This document shows positions 8,110-17,200 of a stretch of 64,000 nt of DNA, piece after piece. The DNA lies in NCBI RefSeq assembly GCF_900113935.1, contig NZ_FORF01000014.1, positions 1 to 64,000 on the forward strand, written 5' to 3'. Within the stretch, counting starts at the first letter, position 1. Every line of letters starts with the position of its first letter. Position numbers and translations under genes: made by a program. The stretch is from Aquamicrobium aerolatum DSM 21857. Its GTDB lineage: Bacteria; Pseudomonadota; Alphaproteobacteria; Rhizobiales; Rhizobiaceae. Below the pieces are notes generated by a model. It saw only the letters and a list, made by a program, of their open reading frames with translations. It had not been told where the DNA came from and made no database searches.

Positions 8110-9450
8110 TTACCGACGCATCGGCACAACGTTGTCGGCTTGCGGGGCCACAAGAGGAATGACCGCGGCCGCCGCTAAGTCATCGAGGGCATCAATAATT
8201 GCGCTCGCGTAGTGCCGCTCAATGATGGCAGCGGACGTATCATGGGACTTTGCCACCAACTGGACCGGTAGACCGCGCCGAAGCTGACGCACGATGCTGG
8301 AGTGGCGGAATGCATAGGGCACAATGTCCTTGGACATTCCTGCCTTGGTCAGGATTGCGGCCCAGGGGCGCCCGAGCTCAGAGGCATTCACCCACGCCTC
8401 GCGTGATGAGCGCTCCCATTTGGGGCGCCGAGATCCATCCGAGTCGGGTACTTGTGTGTGGCGCCATCGACGCAACAGCGGTTCCGATGGCTTGCGACCA
8501 ATCAATTCAGGCCGCAGCGCCTCAATCACGTCCTCGCCCACACGAACCGCCGTGTGAGAGACCTTCTTCGTGCCACGTCCCTTCCGGCTGGTTGGCACCA
8601 TGAGGCGACACTGGTCTGGCTGAACGTCGCCAACGGCGAGGCGGCGCACTTGCGAAAATCGTGCTCCGGTCGCAGCCAGCACAAGGATCATGCGCAGAAG
8701 GTCGCCATCCCATTGGCTTTCGGCATCAACGATGCGCGCGGCCTCGATGATTTTGCGAATATCGTCGTCAGGCAGGGCCTGCTTGTCGCGGGATACAGGA
8801 GCGGAATCCTCTCCGGCGGCGAGCCCGAACTTGATCGTTCCTGGGAGGCCCGGAGGCATCCGCTCACGCTCACTGTCTGCTGCGGCATTAAGTGCGGCTT
8901 TGAAATCGTTTGATATCCGTCGCAAAGACGAGGCCGCAAGACTGTCTGGCCACTGCCTTGTCCATCGGCGTAGATGATCAACAGTCAGGTCATGCAAATT
9001 GACCGCGCACAACTCTTCATCGCAGATGACGTGGCGAGTGAGTCGGCGGCGAGCGTCGCTCTTGCCTGTCCCTCCCTGTGAGAGGTGGCGAGCGTCGCGA
9101 GAAGCCATATAGCTTTCGACTACAGATCCCACAGTCGGGATTTCCCCCGTGGCGGCGATTGCGGCTTCTGCGCGCTTACGAACAACAATATCAACTGCGG
9201 CATTCTTTGCCTGCGTGAAGGAAAAGACGTTCAGTCCGTCGGCCTGGGCCTCATCATCCGCGCTGCCGATCGTTTCGCGCTCATATCGTTGCTGTCCCAG
9301 ATACCAACGAACAAGCCACCGGCCGGCGCGTGTGCCTTTGCGATATCCCAGATGAATATCTGCATCGATTGCCCGCCAATGCACGCCCGCCTTAAGTTTC
9401 AGGCGGGCGTTCGCAGTGGTCAGCGGCGCTTCTTTCAGTGTGCGGCTCAT
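8110..9450 (-). CDS. Tyrosine-type site-specific integrase
   Basis: A 446-residue phage integrase. The N-terminal 60 residues (RAIDADIHLGYRKG...GRWLVRWYLG) are an arm-binding domain, followed by a core-binding domain at about 105-195. The catalytic domain shows Arg264 (TGARFSQVRRL), Lys290 (SRKGRGTKK), Arg382-His383 (YAFRHSS), His403 (KSHDTS) and the nucleophile Tyr414 (ERHYAS). Tyr379 stands where many relatives have the first histidine of HxxR. The gene reads away from the att site 140 nt upstream of its start. It would recombine this site with the copy at the other end of the element, outside the window. Confidence 0.95.
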   Translation of the reverse strand: MSRTLKEAPLTTANARLKLKAGVHWRAIDADIHLGYRKGTRAGRWLVRWYLGQQRYERETIGSADDEAQADGLNVFSFTQAKNAAVDIVVRKRAEAAIAATGEIPTVGSVVESYMASRDARHLSQGGTGKSDARRRLTRHVICDEELCAVNLHDLTVDHLRRWTRQWPDSLAASSLRRISNDFKAALNAAADSERERMPPGLPGTIKFGLAAGEDSAPVSRDKQALPDDDIRKIIEAARIVDAESQWDGDLLRMILVLAATGARFSQVRRLAVGDVQPDQCRLMVPTSRKGRGTKKVSHTAVRVGEDVIEALRPELIGRKPSEPLLRRWRHTQVPDSDGSRRPKWERSSREAWVNASELGRPWAAILTKAGMSKDIVPYAFRHSSIVRQLRRGLPVQLVAKSHDTSAAIIERHYASAIIDALDDLAAAAVIPLVAPQADNVVPMRR

Positions 9451-9494
9451 GAATCCCCAGAAACCGTCAAATATTCCGTCAAATAAGCAGTCGT

Positions 9495-9572
9495 GGATAC
9501 AGCCGGATAGTGCGGGACAGATGAGAAATTATCAAGAACGAATAATAAACGTAACGGGACAATTGGGGATAA
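9495..9572. repeat. 10-bp-spaced sites between int and att (putative arm-type sites)
   Basis: Five hexamers of the family GGA(T/C)A(C/G/A) occur at exactly 10-bp spacing in two groups: GGATAC 9495, GGATAG 9505 and GGACAG 9515, then GGACAA 9557 and GGATAA 9567. They are the reverse complement of the core in the 751-800 array. Adjacent 10-bp direct repeats beside an attachment site are the known arrangement of arm-type sites for lambda-like integrases, so I read them as integrase arm sites. Confidence 0.6.
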
Positions 9573-9591
9573 TCACGCTCTAAGCTGCCGT

Positions 9592-9637
9592 CCCTCTCAC
9601 GGCGCAAACAGGGGTTCGATTCCCCTTGGGCGTACCA
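9592..9637 (+). other. att site: 3' fragment of tRNA-Glu(CTC)
   Basis: The sequence runs from the end of an anticodon arm (loop CTCTCAC) through a complete T arm (AGGGG, loop TTCGATT, CCCCT), a 3' acceptor strand TGGGCGT, discriminator A and CCA ending at 9637. No matching 5' half precedes it: the 5' side of the anticodon stem is already mismatched. This is the footprint left by integration into the 3' end of a tRNA gene. The intact tRNA-Glu should lie at the other end of the element, left of this window. Confidence 0.8.
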
Positions 9638-10132
9638 GCTATTTCAATATCTTAGATGTTTGTCGCTCTTGCGTTTTTGGATGGCGTTCCAATGACGAGC
9701 ACTGCGTGTTTCTGCGGGACAAGGCTATTCGACGAATTTTGCTGCGAAATACTCGCTCCCGCCGCGAAAACGGCTCATGGGTGCTTGCCAAGACACAGGC
9801 CCAATTTGGGCTGACGCAAGCCGGGGCCATAAGACCGCATTCCGGGCTTCAGCGCGGATATGGCTGTGCAAAGTGTGCTCCGCTGCCTGAATAATAAGAG
9901 TTCCTAGAGCGGGTCGCGATCTTTCGGGTCCGCTTCATGCGCGTCAAGTTTCTACATTGACGTATCTCTTTATCCTGAAGCCGGTGCCCACTTTCGGCAG
10001 ATGTGCGCGAAGCATCAAAAGATAAAACAAAGAATTCGCAAAGATCAATGAGGAATAAGATGTAGACTCCCAATCAGTCTGGAAGATATGCTGGAGGGCA
10101 GTTGCAATATTCATTGATTGGCAGGTGGGGCA
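9638..10132. other. 495-nt gene-free flank of the att site, with a rhizobial repeat
   Basis: I find no convincing gene. The first 250 nt contain only short frames without ribosome sites and may be remnant coding DNA at the integration junction. From about 9905 to 10010 lies a copy of a dispersed rhizobial intergenic element, recognisable by TCCTGAAGCCGGTGCCCACT and the flanking GACGTATCTCTTTA and GCAGATGTGCG blocks. The remaining 120 nt form the leader of the next gene. Confidence 0.55.
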
Positions 10133-11848
10133 ATGGCGGCGAAGCTCGAAATCGTATGGACAGACATTGTCGATGCCGCGAACAGTAGCGATAATTTGCG
10201 CCAGTTTCTGATTTACGATCTCAACCAGGATGGCCTGGAGGATATACTCTCGTTCGGGGTTGTATTTCCTCCTGAGCCGATAGGAACTGCGCCGCTGCGT
10301 GTGTATCAACAGAATGCCAACGGGACATTCACTGCAGTAAATCCGATGGCGGACGGCAGCGATCTGCTAATGACTAATCCACGTGATTTCATTGTCGCAG
10401 ACTTCAATGGCGATGGAATCGAAGACATCTTCGTTGTTGCGCATGGCTACGATACGAATCCGTTTCCAGGGGAGCAGAACCGCCTTCTTCTAGGAGTTGG
10501 CAACGGCAAATTGATGGATGCCACCAATCGCCTGCCTGCGCTCGACGATTTTTCGCATGGGGTCGCGGCAGCTGACATTGACGGTGATGGCGATATCGAC
10601 ATCTACGTGGCCAATCTCTACGGCCAGCACGCTCTTGGTCCATATTTGCTCATCAACGACGGGAACGGCAATTTTACCCGCGATACCGCACGACTGCCGG
10701 TATCGGTGGTGGATGGGATTGCGCGCAACGAAAAATATATGATGGCCGAGTTTGCTGACCTGAATAATGATGGCATTCCGGACCTTATTCTGGGCGGAGA
10801 TGGAATTAGCAGCCGCGTCTATTGGGGAGCTCCTGGTGGTCAATATACAGACCACAACGTCACCCATCTGCCTTTCACGACCAGCGCGATCAATACGCCG
10901 CATCAGTTCATCATTCATGACTTCGACAATGACGGACAGCTGGACATTCTCAACCTTGGTGGAGTTGGCCTGAACGCGCCAGGCGCGCTGCAAATGCTGA
11001 TCAATGACGGCGGATATGGATTCATCGACAAGACAGCCGAGTTTTTTCCGCAGGGTTTCGGCACCCAAGTTCCTTTTTACGGCGCGCGGCTGATCGACAT
11101 CAATAACGATGGATGGCTGGATATCGTGCGCACCAATGACTTCATCCTGCGTGCACCGCCCAGTGAAACGCTGTTCTGGCTCAATGACGGCACCAACCGT
11201 TTCAACAGTGTAACAATGGGCCAATTGGGTCTCACCGATAATCTGATGCAGACAAGCTATGTTGGCCCTGATGGGGATATTCGCTGGCTGTCGCAGATCC
11301 GGTCTGCCGCCGAAGCGCAGGCTAATCTTGTCTACTACAAGACGACGGACGCATTCGAGACGTCATTTCCATCAGCGCCGCAAGCCTATCTGATAGGGCA
11401 ACACGACGGCCTGGTAAACGTAGCGCGCTTTTACAACACGCAAACGGGTACGCATTTCTACACCGGCTTTGCAGAAGAACGAGACGGCCTGCGCGGTGGC
11501 GGCAAGGGGTTCATATTCGAAGGCAACGCATTCGATTCGAACGCGACCGCTGAAAACGGGATAGCTGTTTTCCGTTTTTACAGTTCGGACACCGGTACGC
11601 ACTTCTACACCGCCAATGCGCAAGAGCGCGACCATGTCATCGCGACGCTGCCGGGGATGCACTATGAGGGCGTCGCTTATCACGCCTACGCCGAAGACGG
11701 TGCGGGACGACAGGGATTGCATCGCTTCTACAACACACAGACCGGTACACATTTCTACACCGGCAGCGAAGCCGAGCGCGACGATGTCCTGGCGACCTTG
11801 CCGCAGTTCAACTACGAAGGCGTCGCGTTCTATGTCGACTTCGCTTAG
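10133..11848 (+). CDS. FG-GAP/VCBS beta-propeller protein with three DUF5648 repeats
   Basis: The ATG at 10133 has AGGTGGGG 5-6 nt upstream and is preferred over a TTG at 10118. The 571-residue protein has two parts. Residues of about 20-400 carry FG-GAP-type calcium-binding repeats: DLNQDGLEDI, DFNGDGIEDIF, DIDGDGDIDIYV, DLNNDGIPDLI, DFDNDGQLDIL, DINNDGWLDIV. Residues of about 425-571 are three DUF5648-like repeats, each with 'FY(N/S)...TGTHFYT...ERD'. No Sec signal is visible, so export, if any, would be by another route. It sits just outside the att site. The product is probably an extracellular calcium-binding adhesin or binding protein. Confidence 0.85.
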   Translation: MAAKLEIVWTDIVDAANSSDNLRQFLIYDLNQDGLEDILSFGVVFPPEPIGTAPLRVYQQNANGTFTAVNPMADGSDLLMTNPRDFIVADFNGDGIEDIFVVAHGYDTNPFPGEQNRLLLGVGNGKLMDATNRLPALDDFSHGVAAADIDGDGDIDIYVANLYGQHALGPYLLINDGNGNFTRDTARLPVSVVDGIARNEKYMMAEFADLNNDGIPDLILGGDGISSRVYWGAPGGQYTDHNVTHLPFTTSAINTPHQFIIHDFDNDGQLDILNLGGVGLNAPGALQMLINDGGYGFIDKTAEFFPQGFGTQVPFYGARLIDINNDGWLDIVRTNDFILRAPPSETLFWLNDGTNRFNSVTMGQLGLTDNLMQTSYVGPDGDIRWLSQIRSAAEAQANLVYYKTTDAFETSFPSAPQAYLIGQHDGLVNVARFYNTQTGTHFYTGFAEERDGLRGGGKGFIFEGNAFDSNATAENGIAVFRFYSSDTGTHFYTANAQERDHVIATLPGMHYEGVAYHAYAEDGAGRQGLHRFYNTQTGTHFYTGSEAERDDVLATLPQFNYEGVAFYVDFA

Positions 11849-12036
11849 CCACTCCGTGAGCCGAGGGATTTGGCACTCTTGGCTGTCGTAAAATCACGCC
11901 CCGACCGCTCCCTCCGCTTTCAATCGAGCAATGCTGGAAGAATTCTGACTGAAATCACCGATGCTACGGTCTACTGGCCAGCGGCTCAGGTGTTGCAGCG
12001 CTTTCTTGTAGATTGACGCGAGTTGGCGCGGGATTT

Positions 12037-12061
12037 GGAACCGATCAGCGTCGGGCACGTT
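12037..12061 (+). promoter_or_regulatory. EcfG-type promoter for the interrupted small gene
   Basis: GGAAC at 12037-12041, a 16-nt spacer and CGTT at 12058-12061 match the general-stress sigma factor consensus exactly. The start codon at 12093 lies 32 nt downstream of the -10 element. Confidence 0.75.
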
Positions 12062-12092
12062 CGACAGCTATCTCCAATGCTGGGAGGCAGCG

Positions 12093-12455
12093 ATGTCATC
12101 GAATACTCCGCGTGATGGTAAACTCGAAATCCCGCATGCACCGCCAAGCGGCGCGGACTAAGAGCGACCGGCCGGCTCGTTTCCACCTTTTGACGATCCT
12201 GCCTTTGCTTCCGGAGCTCCGGGAGAGGTTCTGCTGAATCCGATGCGCAGCGGGCCGATTGCCGAGGTCGAGGCGCGCAATGAAGAGCAGGCGCGAATGG
12301 CCCCGAAAGATACGGAATATGCTGGGCATCCTGATTTTTCACAGGATGCTGCCGGCAACAAGCCGCCCCGCGGCATTGGAAATAGCGAGCCTCTCAACGA
12401 CGTCGAGGAAAAAACGCGGCATTCGGAGGGCGTTGAGCCCTCGCGCGATGCTTGA
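12093..12455 (+). pseudogene. Stress-promoter-driven small gene interrupted by in-frame TAA
   Basis: An ATG at 12093, with GGGAGG 5 nt upstream, opens a frame reading MSSNTPRDGKLEIPHAPPSG, then AD and an ochre TAA at 12159-12161. The same frame continues without further stops for 97 codons to 12455: ERPAGSFPPFDDPAFASGAP and so on to GVEPSRDA. The two parts share a hydrophilic, proline- and acid-rich composition, so they look like one 120-residue protein broken by a single nonsense codon. An internal ATG at 12243 could give a 70-residue remnant but has no ribosome site. I recognise no family. A sequencing error is the alternative. Confidence 0.65.
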
Positions 12456-12471
12456 GAAGTTGAATGGCGCC

Positions 12472-13458
12472 TTACAATTGTTCGCGGCGCAGTTCCTCAG
12501 CGCTCTTTGGTGACAGGAGACCGGGCGCGACATCGAACACTGTGATTGCGCCGTGCTGTCCCATCGCATTGAGGCGGTGCACCGCTCGTGCGTAGGCGAC
12601 CAGCACGCTGGCCGTAAACTCCGGATTGCTGTTGAGCTTGAGCCCGTACTCGATCACCTGCGGGGTCTCGGGTGAGGTATTGCCGCTGCGGATCACGAAG
12701 CCGCCATGAACCATTGCGTGATGATCGCGGGCCAGTTCCTCTGCCGAGATGAAATTCACGGTCGTGTCATATTCATCGAAGTAATGCGGCATGGTTACGA
12801 TCGCCTGGCGGATTGCCTCGGCATTGGCACCCTCTTCCAAGACGACGAAGCACTCTCGACGATGCTTTTCACGGGTGGTGAGCGTGGGGCGTTCAGAGTT
12901 GCGTACGCGATCAACCGCTTCCTTGATTGGCCGGGTATACTGGACTGCGCCGGCCACGCCTGGAATGCGCCGTACGGCATCCGAGTGGCCCTGACTGAGA
13001 CCATCGCCCCAGAACGTATAGGTAGCTCCATCCGGCAGGAGCGCTTCGCCGATGATGCGGTTGATCGAGAACATGCCCGGATCCCACCCGGCAGAAATCA
13101 GCGCCGTGCGCTTGTTGGCGCGCGCAGGAGCGTCGACCGAATCGAAATATTCCGGAATGCGTGCGTGGGTGTCGAAGCTGTCAACAGTGTTGAAAAGAGC
13201 GGCAAGTTCGGGCCCCTGCCGAGGCAGATCTTCCTTTGAGCCACCGCAGAGGATCAATACGTCGATGTCGTCGGTGTGATTGACCAGCTCTGTCATTGCA
13301 TAGACGGGCGTTGCGCTGTCGCGCGGGGTCAACTGATCCGGGGAGCGTCTTGTGTAGATCCCGACCAGCCGCATGTCAGGGTTTTTCGCGACGGATGCTT
13401 CCACGCCACGTCCGAGATTTCCATGCCCGGCGATAGCGATCCGGATTTGCTCTGCCAT
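12472..13458 (-). CDS. ddh: meso-diaminopimelate D-dehydrogenase
   Basis: A 328-residue NADPH-dependent enzyme interconverting meso-diaminopimelate and L-2-amino-6-oxopimelate, a one-step route in lysine and peptidoglycan precursor synthesis. The length matches the family (about 326). The N-terminal Rossmann motif is IAIAGHGNLGRGV. The protein continues with YTRRSPDQ, the LCGGSKEDLP loop, DSFDTHA, the SAGWDPGMFS active-site loop and WGDGLSQGHSDA, all characteristic of Ddh. I place the start at 13458 (MAEQIRIAIAG), since the longer frame to 13692 has no homologous-looking sequence. It is divergent from the gene at 13605. Confidence 0.93.
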   Translation of the reverse strand: MAEQIRIAIAGHGNLGRGVEASVAKNPDMRLVGIYTRRSPDQLTPRDSATPVYAMTELVNHTDDIDVLILCGGSKEDLPRQGPELAALFNTVDSFDTHARIPEYFDSVDAPARANKRTALISAGWDPGMFSINRIIGEALLPDGATYTFWGDGLSQGHSDAVRRIPGVAGAVQYTRPIKEAVDRVRNSERPTLTTREKHRRECFVVLEEGANAEAIRQAIVTMPHYFDEYDTTVNFISAEELARDHHAMVHGGFVIRSGNTSPETPQVIEYGLKLNSNPEFTASVLVAYARAVHRLNAMGQHGAITVFDVAPGLLSPKSAEELRREQL

Positions 13459-13604
13459 AATTACGATTCCTTTATGCGTCGCGAACCGGCAGAGGGATAG
13501 CAAACCCTGCAGAGCGATCAAGAACTCGTTGATCAACGGTGTGTTGCATCGCTCCGATCCAGCACTTATCAGTTGAGGAGTGGTTTGGTTTCGGAGGTTT
13601 CCCG

Positions 13605-14078
13605 GTGACGACAGCGACAGGCGCGTTGTTGGCAGTTGCAGCAGGGCTTGTGCTTCATACCGTGACACCTGAATTGTCCGGTGGCTATGCACCCGATGTC
13701 AGACGTTTCGTAGGCTCCGATGCAATTGGCAACTTGCAGCCAGACGACGAAGACCTTCAATTTCTGGCTGACTATAATACGGCGATGTCTCAGCAGCGCG
13801 GGAGGGGCGAGGCGTACTATGTTTGGCACAACGACCAGCCCTTTGAAGTTCCCTTTTTTTGGGTAGCTGAGGATGGCAGTTCCGTTCGCAGAATGACGGA
13901 CGGCGTGTTCCTTCTGACGATGGCGTCGCCGCATCGCGATTGGTTCTTCCTGATCCATTGTCACGCTGCCGGCTGGCCGATGTTCTATTGTACCGATGGT
14001 CGTGAACGGCAGATGGCAGCGCCCGATCTCGCCACGACGATCTTCGACGATGTTGCTTATCGCCGCGTGCTGCCCTGA
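13605..14078 (+). CDS. Hypothetical protein with N-terminal hydrophobic segment
   Basis: I use the GTG at 13605 because GGAGG lies 7 nt upstream; the frame is open back to 13539. The 157-residue protein starts with a hydrophobic stretch (TGALLAVAAGLVLHTVTPEL) that could be an uncleaved signal anchor. A soluble domain follows, rich in aromatic residues, with two cysteines (IHCHAAGWPMFYCTDG). I recognise no family. It is followed by the promoter region of the large hybrid kinase. Confidence 0.65.
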   Translation: MTTATGALLAVAAGLVLHTVTPELSGGYAPDVRRFVGSDAIGNLQPDDEDLQFLADYNTAMSQQRGRGEAYYVWHNDQPFEVPFFWVAEDGSSVRRMTDGVFLLTMASPHRDWFFLIHCHAAGWPMFYCTDGRERQMAAPDLATTIFDDVAYRRVLP

Positions 14079-14169
14079 CGGCCAGGCGTGGTGTTGAGGC
14101 GGTACGGCAAGGCGTTTGCCTGCGGGATGAAACTGCGCTTAGATGCAAGTTCGACTGGCACGTATATGG

Positions 14170-14184
14170 TTAGCATATCGTTAA
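14170..14184. promoter_or_regulatory. CtrA-like half-site pair
   Basis: TTAG at 14170-14173 and TTAA at 14181-14184 are separated by 7 nt, one mismatch from the CtrA consensus TTAA-N7-TTAA. The site lies about 50 nt upstream of the hybrid kinase start. Cell-cycle control is a possibility only. Confidence 0.35.
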
Positions 14185-14234
14185 ACCTTGCCGTGCACAC
14201 TTCATGCTGACCAAAACCGGCGGGGGTATCAGCG

Positions 14235-17200
14235 GTGGCACTGCGGGGGGGACGCAACGCAATCGACTCAGATCGAAAAGCTGAGGGTAGCGGCGAGATC
14301 ATTTCTGGGCGCAACAGAACGCATGGTGAAGGGCACCAGTTGCGCTTAAGCGCGTTTCTTGATCCGGGTCAGCTTGACGATCTGCTCGCTGCGAGCGCGG
14401 ACTGGCTCTGGGAGACGGATGCGAACCACCGCATCGTGTTCGTGTCTGAAGGATTTCAGGCGCAGACCGGCATTGCTCCGGAGCGCGTCGTCGGCCACAC
14501 CAGCTTGTATCGGCTAATGAATGGAGCAAATTCCAGCGACAATTCGGGCCATCTGGATGATCTTGCCGGAGAGCGTCCCTTTCGCGAATTTGTCTGCGAA
14601 CTGAAGGATGCACGCCAATCGTGTCGCTGGGTTTCGCTGTCGGGTGTCCCGCGTCACGATGATGCGGGGGCACTCCTGGGTTTTTGTGGTGTCGGCCGCA
14701 ATGTCACCCACCTTGTTGAGAGGACAAAACCAGATGCCGGGCCGAACCTGCAATTGGCGCGGGCGGTGGTGGACAGTCTGTCTCACCCGCTTTTTGTCAA
14801 AGATGCGCGGCTCAACTTCGTAACGGTGAACGACGCATTTGCTGCGTTGATGGGAATGACGGCCGATGCACTTGTTGGCCATCCGATCGGCGATTTCGTA
14901 AGTGCCGAACAGGCCGCCGCTTATGAGCTCAATGAGCGTCATGTTCTGACGACTGGCACAATTTATGAAGCCGAGGTTGATGTCAGGCAGCGCGATGGTT
15001 CCAAGACGCGGATCGTCCGAAAATACCGCATCCAATCTGCGTCGGGGGACGAGTTTGTCGTTGGAACGTTCTTCGATGTGACAGATCTGAAGCGTCGCGA
15101 GCGTGAAATTCAGGCGATGCATGACTATCTCGCAGATGTTCTGGAAACGCTGCCGGCGGCAGTCATCATCTATGACAGCGAAGACCGTTTTGTGCTTGCC
15201 AATCGCAAGCTTCACGACATGGTCCCGCTGCTTGCCCCGACCTGGAAAAAGGGAACGCCCTTTCGCGATGCGCTCGAGCTTGGCCATCAGGTCGGCTATT
15301 TCCGAACCAGCGGCGACCCGGCGATTGATGCCTTGTACGATCAGGATTTCGAGGCCTGGGCGGCAGCATATAATGGACGTCGCAAGGCTGGCGCGACCTC
15401 AGAGCGACGGATGCCGGATGGGCGGTGGTTCAAGGTGTTTGATTCGCGCACCGCTGATGGTTCGCATATCGGTATTCGTCTGGACATCACGGAGCAGAAG
15501 AACCGCGAAGCCGAGCTTCGCACAAGCATGGGCGAAATCGAGCTCTACAAGCGGGTGCTCGATGAGTTACCGGTTTCGGCCTATGTGAAAACCGAAGATC
15601 TGGCGTTTGAATTTGTCAATCAGATCTGGTGCCATATTGCAGGGGTGAGCAAGGAAGACGCAATTGGCAAGACGGACATCGATATTTTTGGCGATGCCGG
15701 CAAGGCGTTTGCGCAGCGCGATCTGGGCGTGATCGCGACGGGCAGGACCAACGAGACGGAAGAGGAAATTCTTCAGAGTGATGGAACGACACTGCACGTT
15801 ATCGCCAAGAAGAACCGTCTGATCGATGCTGACGGGCGTGTGCATCTGATTGGCTCCAGCACTGACATTTCGGAGCTGAAGCAGCGCGAAAGAGAGCTTG
15901 AGGAAGCGCAGCGTCGAGCGGTTCTGGCGGATCGTGCCAAATCGGAATTTCTCGCCAATATGAGTCATGAAATCCGCACCCCGATGAACGGTGTTCTGGG
16001 GATGGCGGAGTTGCTGGCCAAGTCCGAACTGGATGCGCGTCAGCGCACTTTCACCGACATCATCATCAAGTCGGGACATGCCTTGCTGACGATCATCAAC
16101 GATATTCTCGATTTTTCGAAGATAGATGCTGGTCAGCTGGTGTTGGATCCCGGCCCTTTCGATCTGGCGGAAGCGATCGAGGATGTCGCCACGCTGGTGG
16201 CAAGTCGCGCAAAGGAAAAGGATCTGGAGCTGGTGGTGCGAGTGCAGCCCGGCTTGCACGATCATTATATTGGTGATGTGGGACGCATACGCCAGATCAT
16301 CACCAACCTGTTGGGCAATGCGGTGAAGTTCACCGACGCAGGCCATGTGCTGATCGATGTCAGCGGTGAGATGCGCGGCAATGTGACGGCCCTGCGGGTT
16401 GAAGTGCGCGACACAGGGATTGGGATTCCTGCGGACAAGCTTGATCTGGTTTTCGACAAGTTCAGTCAGGTTGATACGACGTCGACCCGCCGACATGAGG
16501 GGACCGGTCTCGGGCTGGCCATTACGTCGCGTCTCGTCACGTTGATGGGCGGAGACATGGGGGTCAGCAGTGTTGAAGGGGAGGGGGCGACTTTCTGGTT
16601 CTCGACCGAGCTCGGTCACGCGGAGCGCCGGGAAAACCGGAAAACACCACCGCTGGATGTAACGGGCGCGCGCGTTCTTATCATTGACGATAACCTCATC
16701 AATCGATCAATCCTGCTCGAGCAGACCTCGATGTGGGGCTTTGATTCCTGCGCCGCGGAAAGCGGGCAGGAGGGGCTTGCGGTTCTTGAGGCCGTACGGA
16801 AGCGCGGGCTCGCAGTCGACTGCATCATTCTCGACTACCAGATGCCGGGCATGTCCGGCGCTGAGGTCGCCCAGATTGTTCGCGGCACACCACAGATCGC
16901 GACAACACCGATTGTCATGCTGACTTCGGTGGACCAGAGTCTAGGACAGCCTGGCTACAAGAGCCTGGCCATTGACGGACATCTCATCAAGCCCGCTCGA
17001 TCTTCCGTGTTGTTGGAGACTGTTGTAGCGGCGATCCAGAAGCATCGCGGCTTGAAAACGTCTGATGTTGTTGAGAGGCCGGAGGACGCAGCGCCACTTG
17101 TCCCGGTTCAACCGGAGCTGAAACCGCGACCTGCGGCATCGGTGAAGCGGGGGCGGCGGCTTGCGCCCGGTGTTGCAGGGGTCGTGCATCGCGTTGATAT

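Noticed and set aside
9706-9894. 62-codon plus-strand frame and a Cys-rich 40-codon frame next to att
   Set aside because: No ribosome site and no similarity I can recognise; probably remnant DNA at the integration junction.
11849-12036. Possible protein remnant on the minus strand (RQLASIYKKALQHLSRWPVD)
   Set aside because: It reads like coding sequence for about 35 residues but has no start, no ribosome site and stops on both sides; too little to call.
15567-16619. 350-codon frame antisense to the hybrid kinase
   Set aside because: It mirrors the kinase domain region; no ribosome site or motif.
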